Below, piece by piece: positions 8,818 through 17,499 of a stretch of DNA of 64,000 bases. How positions within the stretch are numbered: position 1 is the first letter of the stretch; each line of letters opens with the position of its first letter. The position numbers and the translations under genes were made by a program. This stretch comes from a virus, in IMG/VR virus record IMGVR_UViG_3300027736_000020, positions 62,001-126,000 of that record, one strand, 5' to 3'. The notes below the pieces were generated by a model, which saw only the letters and a list, made by a program, of their open reading frames with translations, ran no database searches and was not told the origin of the DNA.

Positions 8818-11589
8818 TTACGCCTTAACGAGTAGTCTTGCGGTAACTTCACCTTCAGTGCTGTGCATGCTGTAGATATTTTTTATGAGATGAATGGCAG
8901 TATACGATGATCCGGTTACACACATTCTTGGGCCATTAGTAAACATTCCAAAAAGGCTATACTGCTCCAACCAAAACTGGGACATTCCGGCACTAAAACT
9001 TGTGTGTAAATGTAAACCTGAAGTTGAAGCGCCAGCCGTAGCATTATTTGGATCCGAAAAAATTACTCGTGTAAACTGCGTAATTCCTTCATATACTCCC
9101 TTGAAATAAAAACGTCCTTTTATAAATCCTTGAAACCAACTTTGACCACCGTAGTTACCAGTAGAATCCAAAATCGTACCTTGATTTATACTCAAGTCAA
9201 ATGTCACGTAAGATATCGTTAAAACAGCGGTGGGATTTGCTGAGGAACTTACACGAGAAATTATTCCAGATGGATAATAACTAGCAGTAGTTGAAGATTT
9301 AAAATAATATATTGAACTTGTGCATGAATCCATATACAAACCATGAACACCAGATTGATAGGCATTTCCTGGATAATACGCTCCATTAATTGCAGTTATA
9401 TTACTATATGAAGTATTGCTGTTGGTTGTATGAGGAATTGGTGTTCCCGTGGCAGAAGAAATTGTGTGCACATAACTTGCTGAATACGATGGTGGAGTAA
9501 CATTATAACCCAATTGCAACGCATATACATGACCAGAATAATTAGTCATCATACTTAATCCAGAATTACCTGCATCTCCTCTCTGAACTGATGAGGTAAA
9601 TGAGCTTATTTGAGTAAAAGAAGCAAGATCAATTATTGCAATCATTGGGTACACTAATGTATTGGATGACGTTACATAAAGATATTTATTGTCAATTACC
9701 GGCATCTGAGACACGCTTGTAATTGTCGATGTAATAGTAGAAGCAGCCAAAGTTTCTGTATCAATTTTTATAACAGTTTGACCGGTAATTGTTGTTGCAT
9801 AAATACTTCTTTCGCCATCAAAAAGCATTTCTCCCACACCAGTAGTGTTTGCATAAATTTGTGTCCACGTTGGTGCTATTGGACTAATAAACGCGGCTGG
9901 AGTAAAAAAGGTGTTTAAAACGGTCGGAGTAATCTGGGAAGAAACATTCAATCTCCAAATTCCTCCGTTTGCCCCGGAAGCAAAACACGATGCGTATATA
10001 TAGTCTCCAAGTAAAAAAGATCGATAAAATTTAGCAGGAATGTTGATTCTTATGTTATGTAGCCTGTTATTTTGCGCTTGATGCGTGGAAGTAAATCCAC
10101 TAAAAAATGGCGGAAATACAGATCCGCCATTCATTGGAAGAATTACTGTATCGCCAGCACTTCCCGTGCTGCTGGCCCATCCTCCGGAGTTGTCAAGGGT
10201 TGTCTGTGTAACTTCCAATGCTGATCCAATAGGTTTTGTTACTGAAACGTTATACATTCGACCGAACGGCATGTTCTTGCCAATGGCATCGACAGAGATT
10301 GGAGACACAAATGATCGCTCAACCGGGCGGAAACTTGTATCACTGGCTGCTCCCGCCCATGCGTACTGTGAATTATATGCGGATGCAAGATGCAACAGAT
10401 GTGGATCCGCTCCCGAGGTCATTGGCACGTATAGATTACTGTTGTTGGCACTAACAATAAAATTTCCACATTGTTGAGAAATATTTAGATTGTACGTTCC
10501 CGTTTGTCCTGTTCCCGATCCAAAGGAAACAATTCTCGTTCCCGGTACTACTCCGGGACCGCGAATCAAACTTCCAACCGTTATTGTTCCTGCGTTCATG
10601 GTTTGCACGGTAAGAACAGTTGATGGAACACTTTCATTGTTGATCGTACCAATATAGCCCAAAAACGATGCACTACCGTGTGTCAACGTACCACTTGGAT
10701 ACGAGGGAGGAAACGACCCCCTGTTGGTAACGGGAGCATATGCTCCCGCTGCAGCTGCGCCTGTCAATCCATCTTGTGTTCGAGGAAATGCAAACATGGT
10801 CTTGCTTGGCGAAACATGCTGGGCAATAGCCCCGTCGGAAAACTGCGTTCCAATTATTACCGAGTTTGTCCATGCCCAACACGGTGCAGCGTTCGCGACG
10901 GTATCTTCCGGCGCAGAACGCTCAAATTCAAAGACCCCAGTCCACAATCCGGGTTCTCCGAGGATGAATGGCCAAATCACGATATGTCTTGCAGTGGCAC
11001 TGACCCAGATATAGGAATCCTTGATATCGTAGTTCTGAACGAATGATCCGTTATTGTTCCACGCAAGATTGGTCGCCACGTGATTGGTTGCATCCCACGA
11101 CTCGCATGTTCCTGTCCAGAATGCCTGCTTGCGAATGTCATACCAGATAATGCAATACTTGTAGGTAGACGCATCCGCGTTGATTGCACGGTAGACACGC
11201 AGGAACATTGGGGATGCGTTACTGGATACCACGGACATGGCCGTCGCAGAACCCACGGTGGAGGACTGGCTCAGGGTATATGCGCCAGTCAACTGGCTTG
11301 TGGGAGCCACGGTAATGACCGAGTTGCTGGTCACTCCCGATCCGACAACGGTCTGTCCTACCGCAAGTGCTCCTGCGGATACTGCCGAGACAGTCATGGC
11401 AGTTCCGGAAATCGTGGCCGTAAATGAAATTGGGCTACCCGGAATCCAGTTATCCACCGAATCCCACAGCGTCCATCCAAGCCCCGTAATGGCCGTATTC
11501 ATTTTTGTCAGGATATTCGTATACGTAACCTCATTGCTGATGACTACCCGGACACTATTGGTGGTATACGGAATGTTTGTTACTGACAT
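8818..11589 (-). CDS. Large tail adhesin, paralogue of the 1019-aa gene
   Basis: 923 aa, beginning MSVTNIPYTTNSVRVVI, with AAGGA upstream. It shares the conserved core of the 5729-8788 protein (YDIKDSYIWVSATARHIVIW, 'GVFEFERSAPEDTV', 'MFAFPRTQDGLTGAAAA', 'VIKIDTETLAAS'). It lacks that protein's three 80-residue insertions. Instead it has a 'FTATISGTAMTVSAVS' module at about residues 53-118 and a related 'LTVQTMNAGTITVG...GTGQTGTYNL' module at about 323-378. The N-terminal half is noticeably richer in G and C than the C-terminal half (about 8820-10150), suggesting mosaic origin. The likely role is a tail fibre or adhesin. The pair may offer alternative receptor specificities (inference). Confidence 0.8.
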   Translation of the reverse strand: MSVTNIPYTTNSVRVVISNEVTYTNILTKMNTAITGLGWTLWDSVDNWIPGSPISFTATISGTAMTVSAVSAGALAVGQTVVGSGVTSNSVITVAPTSQLTGAYTLSQSSTVGSATAMSVVSSNASPMFLRVYRAINADASTYKYCIIWYDIRKQAFWTGTCESWDATNHVATNLAWNNNGSFVQNYDIKDSYIWVSATARHIVIWPFILGEPGLWTGVFEFERSAPEDTVANAAPCWAWTNSVIIGTQFSDGAIAQHVSPSKTMFAFPRTQDGLTGAAAAGAYAPVTNRGSFPPSYPSGTLTHGSASFLGYIGTINNESVPSTVLTVQTMNAGTITVGSLIRGPGVVPGTRIVSFGSGTGQTGTYNLNISQQCGNFIVSANNSNLYVPMTSGADPHLLHLASAYNSQYAWAGAASDTSFRPVERSFVSPISVDAIGKNMPFGRMYNVSVTKPIGSALEVTQTTLDNSGGWASSTGSAGDTVILPMNGGSVFPPFFSGFTSTHQAQNNRLHNIRINIPAKFYRSFLLGDYIYASCFASGANGGIWRLNVSSQITPTVLNTFFTPAAFISPIAPTWTQIYANTTGVGEMLFDGERSIYATTITGQTVIKIDTETLAASTITSTITSVSQMPVIDNKYLYVTSSNTLVYPMIAIIDLASFTQISSFTSSVQRGDAGNSGLSMMTNYSGHVYALQLGYNVTPPSYSASYVHTISSATGTPIPHTTNSNTSYSNITAINGAYYPGNAYQSGVHGLYMDSCTSSIYYFKSSTTASYYPSGIISRVSSSANPTAVLTISYVTFDLSINQGTILDSTGNYGGQSWFQGFIKGRFYFKGVYEGITQFTRVIFSDPNNATAGASTSGLHLHTSFSAGMSQFWLEQYSLFGMFTNGPRMCVTGSSYTAIHLIKNIYSMHSTEGEVTARLLVKA

Positions 11590-11592
11590 GCA

Positions 11593-12564
11593 TTACGTCC
11601 TTGTATACAAAAGAATGACTGCAGCATCGGCTGCGCCATTTGAAGCAGTTACGTCTATTGTAACATAGTCACTTGAAGTAAAGGCAACGTTGACTGCGGT
11701 GACACTTGAGGTATAGGAGCCTGCGGAAAGACTTGCAGTTGCTATTGTCGCGCCATTTTTTTCTACCGCAATTGAAAACGGTCCCGAAGTTGGCGCAGTA
11801 GAAGCATTGATATAGACACTCGTCACCGTGATTGATTGATCGGGATACCAACGCAATGTTCCGTTCTGTACACTAATCGGGCCGACAAAGTTGCATGTCT
11901 TTGTATACGTGGAACTTCCACCTCCACCACCGCTTGATCCGTTTGCCGCTCCGGTGATTCTTCCCTGCGCATCAATCGTGATATTTGCGCTTGTGTAATA
12001 TCCGGCAGTGACGGCAGTGTTTGCCAAGGCGATGGTTACTGCTGAAGAGCCATTGAAGCTTGTTCCCGACAGTCCTGTACCTATGGTGAGCGCGTTGGTG
12101 GTGGTGCCTCCACCGCCACTGCCGCTTGAGGCTGCAGTAATCCTTCCTTGTTGGTCTACGGTAATGCTTGCATTGGTGTATGATGCAGGAGTAACCGCAG
12201 TATTCGCCAATGCAATCGTGACTGCTGAAGAGCCATTGAAACTGCTGCCCGAAAGACCTGTTCCTATTGTAAGCGAATTTGTTGTCGTCCCTCCACCACC
12301 ACCAAAGGCAGTTTCCGCTCCAGATGCTCCATTCCTGTAATAGAATGATCCTGCGCGAGAATAAAAAATGGAAAGACCAGCTCCCGGTGCAGAAGGAGTT
12401 GATCCAAGATCACTTAACTTGAGAGAACCACTGGAAACGGTAACGTCTCCAGTGGCAACCATCAGTCCGCTTGTTACTTCCGTGGTTTGACCAATGGCCA
12501 ACCCACCAGTAATGACTTGGCTTCCAACAACATCCATGCTGTTGGAAGCTGTGAAACTAGGCAT
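11593..12564 (-). CDS. Short tail fibre protein with duplicated modules
   Basis: 323 aa, beginning MPSFTASNSMDVVG. The ATG follows the preceding stop codon by one base. Near residues 50-90 it carries the 'APGAGLSIFYSRAGSFYYRNGASGAE' type module also seen in the fibre at 1-3269. Two tandem copies of a roughly 58-residue unit follow, each with 'TIGTGLSGxSFNGSSAVTIALANTAV', 'ITVDQQGRITAA' and a Gly-rich linker. The C-terminal about 100 residues form a distinct beta domain (PISVQNGTLRWYPDQSITVTSVYI...) with a pattern like small fibre head domains. The 'NGSSAVTIAL...QGRITAASSG' unit is common in phage tail fibres. Confidence 0.8.
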   Translation of the reverse strand: MPSFTASNSMDVVGSQVITGGLAIGQTTEVTSGLMVATGDVTVSSGSLKLSDLGSTPSAPGAGLSIFYSRAGSFYYRNGASGAETAFGGGGGTTTNSLTIGTGLSGSSFNGSSAVTIALANTAVTPASYTNASITVDQQGRITAASSGSGGGGTTTNALTIGTGLSGTSFNGSSAVTIALANTAVTAGYYTSANITIDAQGRITGAANGSSGGGGGSSTYTKTCNFVGPISVQNGTLRWYPDQSITVTSVYINASTAPTSGPFSIAVEKNGATIATASLSAGSYTSSVTAVNVAFTSSDYVTIDVTASNGAADAAVILLYTRT

Positions 12565-15045
12565 TTAGTTTGATCCTGACTCCGTTGTCTCAACTGAGGC
12601 TGTCCAGTTGATTGTGGTAGATGTCAACCCGGTAACCTTCAGTTCAATAGCGTCATTTGCAGTGTCTGCGGCAATCGAAACGGAACATGTTGCCAATCCG
12701 GATTCTGCCGAAGCAAGAACCATTGGATCACCAACGAGGACAGTTCCTCCTGCACTCTTGTTCTTCCTGAATATTCCGACAATTTGCCAAGCTGCTCCAA
12801 TATTATTCGTGCAATCATAGGCAGATATCTTTACCGTGACCCACCATGTCGCTCCCTTGGTTGATTGAGGAAGCTTCACAATATTCGATGCTGTCGCTGA
12901 TCCACCATCTGTGGTCAACGTTGTCTGTGCGTTTCCTGTAGTCTGGACATAAAGCATGTAATATCCAAGACGATGATAATTGGCAGTTGCCGCTGGATAC
13001 GCGAGCGCACTTGTTTGCGATCCGGCCACAAAGGAAAGTCCTGATGCGTCAGTCAGCAATGTTCCACTCGTCGGCAATGTAACTGATGTTGTTCCACTGG
13101 AAACAAACGTGATGGAATTCGCTCCACTGGTGATAAGGGATCCTCCGTTCGCAATGTTGAGCGTTGCAGTTCCGCCTGTTGTAACGGTCAATCCATTGAT
13201 GGTTTTGTTGGTAAGGGATTCCGTACCAGCCACAGTAGCCAGTGTTCCAGACGTAGGCAATGTGACACTCGTCGCTGCGGTAGATGTCAATGTCGTGCTG
13301 TACGCACCAGCCGTTACCAGCGAACCTCCGCTGACAATGGTTAACGTTCCCGTGGTGCTCGTAACTGTCAATCCATTGACGGTTTTGTTGGTAAGGGATT
13401 CCGTACCAGCCAGAGTAGCCAGTGTTCCTGATGTCGGAAGCGTGACACTCGTCGCTGCGGTAGATGTCAATGTCGTGCTGTACGCACCAGCCGTTACCAG
13501 CGAACCTCCGTTGACAACGGTCAACGTTCCCGTGGTGCTTGTAACTGTCAATCCATTTATGCTTTTATTGGTAAGGGCTTGTGATCCTGTCAGTGTGGCA
13601 ACAGTGGAGTCAATCGCAAGGGTGTTTCCGGTCTTGGTTAGACCTGTTCCAGCAAGAATTGATCCTGCACCGGAAAACTGTGTGAACGACAAGCCTGTTG
13701 TTCCTACAGTAATCGTTCCATTGGTTGTCAGCACCCATCCTGTATCCGCAGAAACGGTTCCTTCTTCAACGAAAGCAAACGCACCCGGCGTCACTTCCTG
13801 ACTGCTGTCAAAATCCGTTGCGCGAGTCCATGCGCCTCCTGAAACAACAACGTAAATACCGTTGTCTGCAGTGACAGTTTGATCCTTGACAAGAACACGA
13901 TCTCCAGCAATAACGGCAACACCGTCAATGGTCATTGTTGAATTAAGAGAGGCAATGTTTGCTGTTGTCGTGACGCGGACGGAATCCTTGACATCCAATC
14001 CTACTTTTACGGCATCAACATAGGCTTGAGTGGCAAGTGTTCCACTTGTCGGCAAGGTAACACTTGTTGTTCCGGTGGATACAAAAGTGATTGAATTTCC
14101 GCCCGAAGTAACAATTGAGCTTCCACTTGCCAGAGTCAATGTTCCATTTGTAGAAGTGATAGTCAATCCATTGACGGTCTTGTTCGTGAGAGCTTCCGTC
14201 CCAGCCAAGGTAGCCAGTGTTCCCGATGTAGGAAGCGTGACACTTGTCGCTGCGGTAGAAGTCAATGTAATGCTGTTTGCACCAGCCGTTACCAAGGAAC
14301 TGCTATTTGCCAGTGTCAGTGTTCCCGTGGTACTCGTAACTGTCAATCCATTGATGGTCTTGTTCGTGAGGGATTCCGTGCCAGCCAGAGTAGCAAGCGT
14401 TCCCGATGTTGGAAGCGTGACACTCGTCGCTGCTGTGGATGTCAATGTCGTGCTGTACGCACCAGCCGTTATCAGCGAACCTCCGTTGACAACGGTCAAC
14501 GTTCCCGTGGTGCTCGTAACTGTCAATCCATTGATGGTCTTGTTCGTGAGGGATTCCGTGCCAGCAAGCGTCGCAAGCGTTCCTGATGTAGGCAGCGTGA
14601 CACTTGTCGTGTTGGTAGAGGTAAGAGTCAGTGCAAAATTTCCGGAAGTCGTGAATGCATTGGCAGTGCTAACATTTCCACCAACGGTGATTGTGTTCGA
14701 ACCGTTGTTGATTCCTGTACCACCATAGGTAGCACCAATGACCGTGCCATTCCATGTACCGGCACTGATTGTGCCTAGTGATACGGCCCCAGTGGTATAC
14801 AGGGCATAATTGTTTGTTGCGCCGGTTGGTGCAGCAAGCACCAATCCATATGCAGCAGCAGGACTGCCTGTTACTGCATATGTCTTTACGGTTGCAACGG
14901 CATGACCAGTTCCAGAGAGTGAAGTGCCCCCCTGTCCGTCACGCTTCAGGATCAGTCCATCTTTGTAAGACCCATCAACTGTTGCGTCCATGCCTTCAAG
15001 TGGCACGCTGAAAAGAGATTTATTTGTGCCAACAAATGTAACCAT
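12565..15045 (-). CDS. Tail fibre protein built from 60-residue tandem repeats
   Basis: 826 aa, beginning MVTFVGTNKSLFSVPLEG, with GGGAG upstream. The central part consists of two arrays of a 60-residue (180-base) unit containing '[19 protein letters not shown]', 'TLTSTAATSVTLPTSG' and 'TLATLAGTE'. The arrays are separated by a non-repeat module ('GLDVKDSVRVTTTANI', 'GDRVLVKDQT', 'NGIYVVVSGGAWTRATDFDS') that is common in phage fibres. The C-terminal about 160 residues ('WWVTVKISAYD..., AAWQIVGIFRKNK, LKVTGLTSTTINWTASVET') resemble two modules at the end of the spike protein encoded just upstream. That module type is frequent at fibre ends. A long trimeric fibre is likely. Confidence 0.85.
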   Translation of the reverse strand: MVTFVGTNKSLFSVPLEGMDATVDGSYKDGLILKRDGQGGTSLSGTGHAVATVKTYAVTGSPAAAYGLVLAAPTGATNNYALYTTGAVSLGTISAGTWNGTVIGATYGGTGINNGSNTITVGGNVSTANAFTTSGNFALTLTSTNTTSVTLPTSGTLATLAGTESLTNKTINGLTVTSTTGTLTVVNGGSLITAGAYSTTLTSTAATSVTLPTSGTLATLAGTESLTNKTINGLTVTSTTGTLTLANSSSLVTAGANSITLTSTAATSVTLPTSGTLATLAGTEALTNKTVNGLTITSTNGTLTLASGSSIVTSGGNSITFVSTGTTSVTLPTSGTLATQAYVDAVKVGLDVKDSVRVTTTANIASLNSTMTIDGVAVIAGDRVLVKDQTVTADNGIYVVVSGGAWTRATDFDSSQEVTPGAFAFVEEGTVSADTGWVLTTNGTITVGTTGLSFTQFSGAGSILAGTGLTKTGNTLAIDSTVATLTGSQALTNKSINGLTVTSTTGTLTVVNGGSLVTAGAYSTTLTSTAATSVTLPTSGTLATLAGTESLTNKTVNGLTVTSTTGTLTIVSGGSLVTAGAYSTTLTSTAATSVTLPTSGTLATVAGTESLTNKTINGLTVTTGGTATLNIANGGSLITSGANSITFVSSGTTSVTLPTSGTLLTDASGLSFVAGSQTSALAYPAATANYHRLGYYMLYVQTTGNAQTTLTTDGGSATASNIVKLPQSTKGATWWVTVKISAYDCTNNIGAAWQIVGIFRKNKSAGGTVLVGDPMVLASAESGLATCSVSIAADTANDAIELKVTGLTSTTINWTASVETTESGSN
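13021..13620 (-). repeat. 180-base tandem repeat array A within fibre gene
   Basis: Equivalent sequence recurs at exact 180-base steps, for example from 13201, 13381 and 13561. Adjacent copies are nearly identical over long stretches. The repeats are in frame and encode the 60-residue fibre unit, so they are protein repeats and not a CRISPR. Close DNA identity suggests recent expansion or gene conversion. Confidence 0.85.
14041..14660 (-). repeat. 180-base tandem repeat array B within fibre gene
   Basis: The second array of the same unit. Matching segments start near 14161, 14341 and 14521, again 180 bases apart. It is separated from array A by the non-repeat module at about 13620-14030. Such arrays allow fibre length to change by recombination (inference). 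Confidence 0.85.
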
Positions 15046-15056
15046 TTCTTTCTCCC

Positions 15057-15062
15057 ATTATA
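15057..15062 (-). promoter_or_regulatory. Candidate -10 box TATAAT upstream of fibre gene
   Basis: On the minus strand a perfect TATAAT lies in the 40-base gap between the spike and fibre genes. It sits directly before the GGGAG ribosome site and 11 bases before the ATG at 15045. No -35 match is seen 16-18 bases upstream. The very short leader makes this a weak candidate. Confidence 0.25.
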
Positions 15063-15085
15063 GTGTTTGTTTTATTTTACCTTAG

Positions 15086-17494
15086 CTAGCTTATTTCTGT
15101 TGCCTCAATAATTGAAAGCCATTTTATTGCAGTGTTTGTCACACCAAGAACGGTGATGGATACTGCACCCAAGCTAGTGTTTGTGTCAACACTGACGTTT
15201 GCATTATCCAATGCAGTATCAGTCAGTTGTTCATACGTCAATGGACCAACAAAGGTGATTGTGCTTGGACCCAACGCGCGACGATAGATGCCTGAAATGA
15301 TAAATGCTCCAGCAGAAATACCTGCCGCATTTGCAATAATGGTCATTTTTACAAACCATGCAGTATTATTTGTCAAGATTGGCATGTTTGCAGAAGATGC
15401 GGTCAATCCATCCATGGTCATTGTGGCAATTTCATTTGAAGTGGTTGAAGTTTGAAGCATGTATGTGGTGAAATCGTACGAAGTTGATGCGGATACTGGA
15501 GGTACTGATTGGATGGGATAGGAGGAATATGCTGTAGAACTTGCATTATTGTATGCACCCTTTATGGTTACCACAGCTCCCCATGTTATTGATGTGGACG
15601 CAAGACCAATGACTGAAACGACCAATGATCCAAAAGCGGAATTTTCTATGTTGACATAGACTGCTGCACCTGCAAATGCGGAATCAACCGAAACAGTTGT
15701 GGCCATTGGAGTGCCAATGAATTGCGTCGAGGCAATGGTATTTCCTTTCTTGAGCAATCCATTGATTGTCCATCTGCCTCCGCTTGTTCCGGATTGCGCA
15801 TTTGCCACGACATCAACGACGAATGCCCAGACTTGATTGGAAGAAACCACTACATGATTTGTTCCAGACAAGACGCTTGTTGCATATGTTCCTCCGCTTG
15901 TCGTAAGATATGTCGTGTTTGTGTTGTCATTTGTTGTGGCAAAAAGAAGATAACTCTGGTCAGTTTGATTTGCGCGAATGATATTCTGAAGAGAAGTTCC
16001 ATTGATGTTCAATGTACCGGTAAGATTGATTGAAGAACCTGTAAGGTCCATTGTTCCGTCGGAATTCAAATTTATTGATGTTGAGGTATTTGATAATCCG
16101 GCATGAGTATGTGTTGCGGGTGTCCATGTACTTGGAGTGCCGTGTATATGATCCGCTCGCGCAAATGCCGTGGTTGATGATCCAGTGCCTGCTGTTGCAC
16201 CTATGGTGATATTTCCGGGTGTTGCAGACAAAGAAACAATATTCAATCCATGCGCATGATCTCCTCTGGCGACATTATTTGCTGTTCCTGCCACATTTGA
16301 TGTTGAGGAAACCGAAAGGATAGTTGATCCATACGTTACTGAACCAGCTGTGCTCAAGGCATCATGTGTATGGTCTCCATACGCCGCTGTTGTATGACTT
16401 GTACCAAGTTGCAAGTGTATGGTGGTATCAGCAATATGCGTGGAAAGATTTGTAGATACCGTATTGATGTTTGTTTGCAAGGAATTTGTTGCGGTAGTAA
16501 GATTTGCTGCAGTGTTTGTCTGCAATGTGTTAATGCTGGTATATATTGTGGCACTAGTGGAAAGAAGCTGGGCATATGTCGCCACTGTTGTGTCAAGTTT
16601 TGTAAGGGGAAGTGATCCATCTGCAATACTTGTTCCCGGAACAGTCAAGTTGACTGGCGGCGAAGTGGATCCAGACAATGATGGTAATGCTCCATTGTTG
16701 AAAACCGAAGAAATGGAATTGTTTATTTGTGATTGTGTGACATCAGAAAGGGAAACGCCATTAAAATATAGCGTTCCTGATGTGCGTATTCCATATGAAT
16801 CAAACACGGTCGTCTGGAATGCACTATCCTGATCATTTGATTTTGTCGTAACAGAAAACCCCTTGTTTCCCAGCGACAACGTATTCCCTTGTGAGGTGCC
16901 AAAAACTATTTTTCTTTCTCTGTCAAAGGGAATATTCCAAGGATTCGTGACATTGTAGGCATTCTTTGCTTCAAGATCATCGGGGATGTCGAGGCCATCA
17001 GCATCAGTGACGAGAAAATACGTCTTGTCTGGAAACACCATTTCGTATTTCCCAGTTGCGGTAAGTCGTTCGTAGACATTGCTGTAATGTCTATCTATCC
17101 GTGAGCCAGCTTCATTAAATGTTAATTCATTTAAACCCGGGGAAATGAATCCTACGCAAATTGGTATTGAAGAATTTCCTTCAACAAAACAAAGCATTGC
17201 GTATGCATCACGCGTTCCCGTGGGTTTTGCAAGCAAATTATCAGTTACCTGTTTGCTTGGATCAACAAGGGGAAGCCAATTTCTTCCTTCTTTTTGTGAA
17301 TAGACGGTGTTGAGGACAGGAACATTTTGCCATTGAATACCTTGCTGTGTGCCTTCTCCCACACAGTTTATTGTTGCCGTTTGCGTGTTTATGGAAACAA
17401 TTCTTGCAATGATGAAATTTGAGATAGGAGGTCTTGCAGTGATGTCAATATTTTGTATTGCAGATTGCCCATAATATGTTTCTAAAACAGACAT
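15086..17494 (-). CDS. Baseplate spike (gpV/gp5-like OB domain) fused to fibre with HxH motifs
   Basis: 802 aa, beginning MSVLETYYGQSAIQNIDI. Residues about 25-135 read as the OB-fold domain of baseplate spike proteins ('ARIVSINTQTATINCVG', 'NVPVLNTVYSQKEGRNWLPLVDP', 'AYAMLCFVEGNSSIPICVGFISPG'). The middle is a beta/coiled fibre region with four H-x-H motifs in close series (GDHTHD, GDHAHG, ADHIHG, ATHTHA). In T4-type spikes and fibres such motifs bind iron along a trimer axis. The C-terminal about 290 residues hold two copies of a roughly 120-residue module ('WAFVVDVVANAQ...RWTINGLLKKG' and 'WFVKMTIIANA...AFIISGIYRRA'). The same module type ends the next fibre. The gene follows the hub gene by 5 bases, as expected for a baseplate hub-spike pair. 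Confidence 0.75.
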   Translation of the reverse strand: MSVLETYYGQSAIQNIDITARPPISNFIIARIVSINTQTATINCVGEGTQQGIQWQNVPVLNTVYSQKEGRNWLPLVDPSKQVTDNLLAKPTGTRDAYAMLCFVEGNSSIPICVGFISPGLNELTFNEAGSRIDRHYSNVYERLTATGKYEMVFPDKTYFLVTDADGLDIPDDLEAKNAYNVTNPWNIPFDRERKIVFGTSQGNTLSLGNKGFSVTTKSNDQDSAFQTTVFDSYGIRTSGTLYFNGVSLSDVTQSQINNSISSVFNNGALPSLSGSTSPPVNLTVPGTSIADGSLPLTKLDTTVATYAQLLSTSATIYTSINTLQTNTAANLTTATNSLQTNINTVSTNLSTHIADTTIHLQLGTSHTTAAYGDHTHDALSTAGSVTYGSTILSVSSTSNVAGTANNVARGDHAHGLNIVSLSATPGNITIGATAGTGSSTTAFARADHIHGTPSTWTPATHTHAGLSNTSTSINLNSDGTMDLTGSSINLTGTLNINGTSLQNIIRANQTDQSYLLFATTNDNTNTTYLTTSGGTYATSVLSGTNHVVVSSNQVWAFVVDVVANAQSGTSGGRWTINGLLKKGNTIASTQFIGTPMATTVSVDSAFAGAAVYVNIENSAFGSLVVSVIGLASTSITWGAVVTIKGAYNNASSTAYSSYPIQSVPPVSASTSYDFTTYMLQTSTTSNEIATMTMDGLTASSANMPILTNNTAWFVKMTIIANAAGISAGAFIISGIYRRALGPSTITFVGPLTYEQLTDTALDNANVSVDTNTSLGAVSITVLGVTNTAIKWLSIIEATEIS

Positions 17495-17499
17495 GTCAG

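Noticed and set aside
13021-14660. Regular repeats considered as a CRISPR array
   Set aside because: The repeat unit is 180 bases, in frame and continuous with a fibre protein, with no spacer-like unique segments.
12980-14728. Plus-strand frames of 273 and 232 codons with internal repeats
   Set aside because: They are the antisense image of the 60-residue fibre repeats.
1-15045. Diversity-generating retroelement acting on the fibre genes
   Set aside because: No reverse transcriptase and no template/variable repeat pair with adenine-biased changes are visible in the window.
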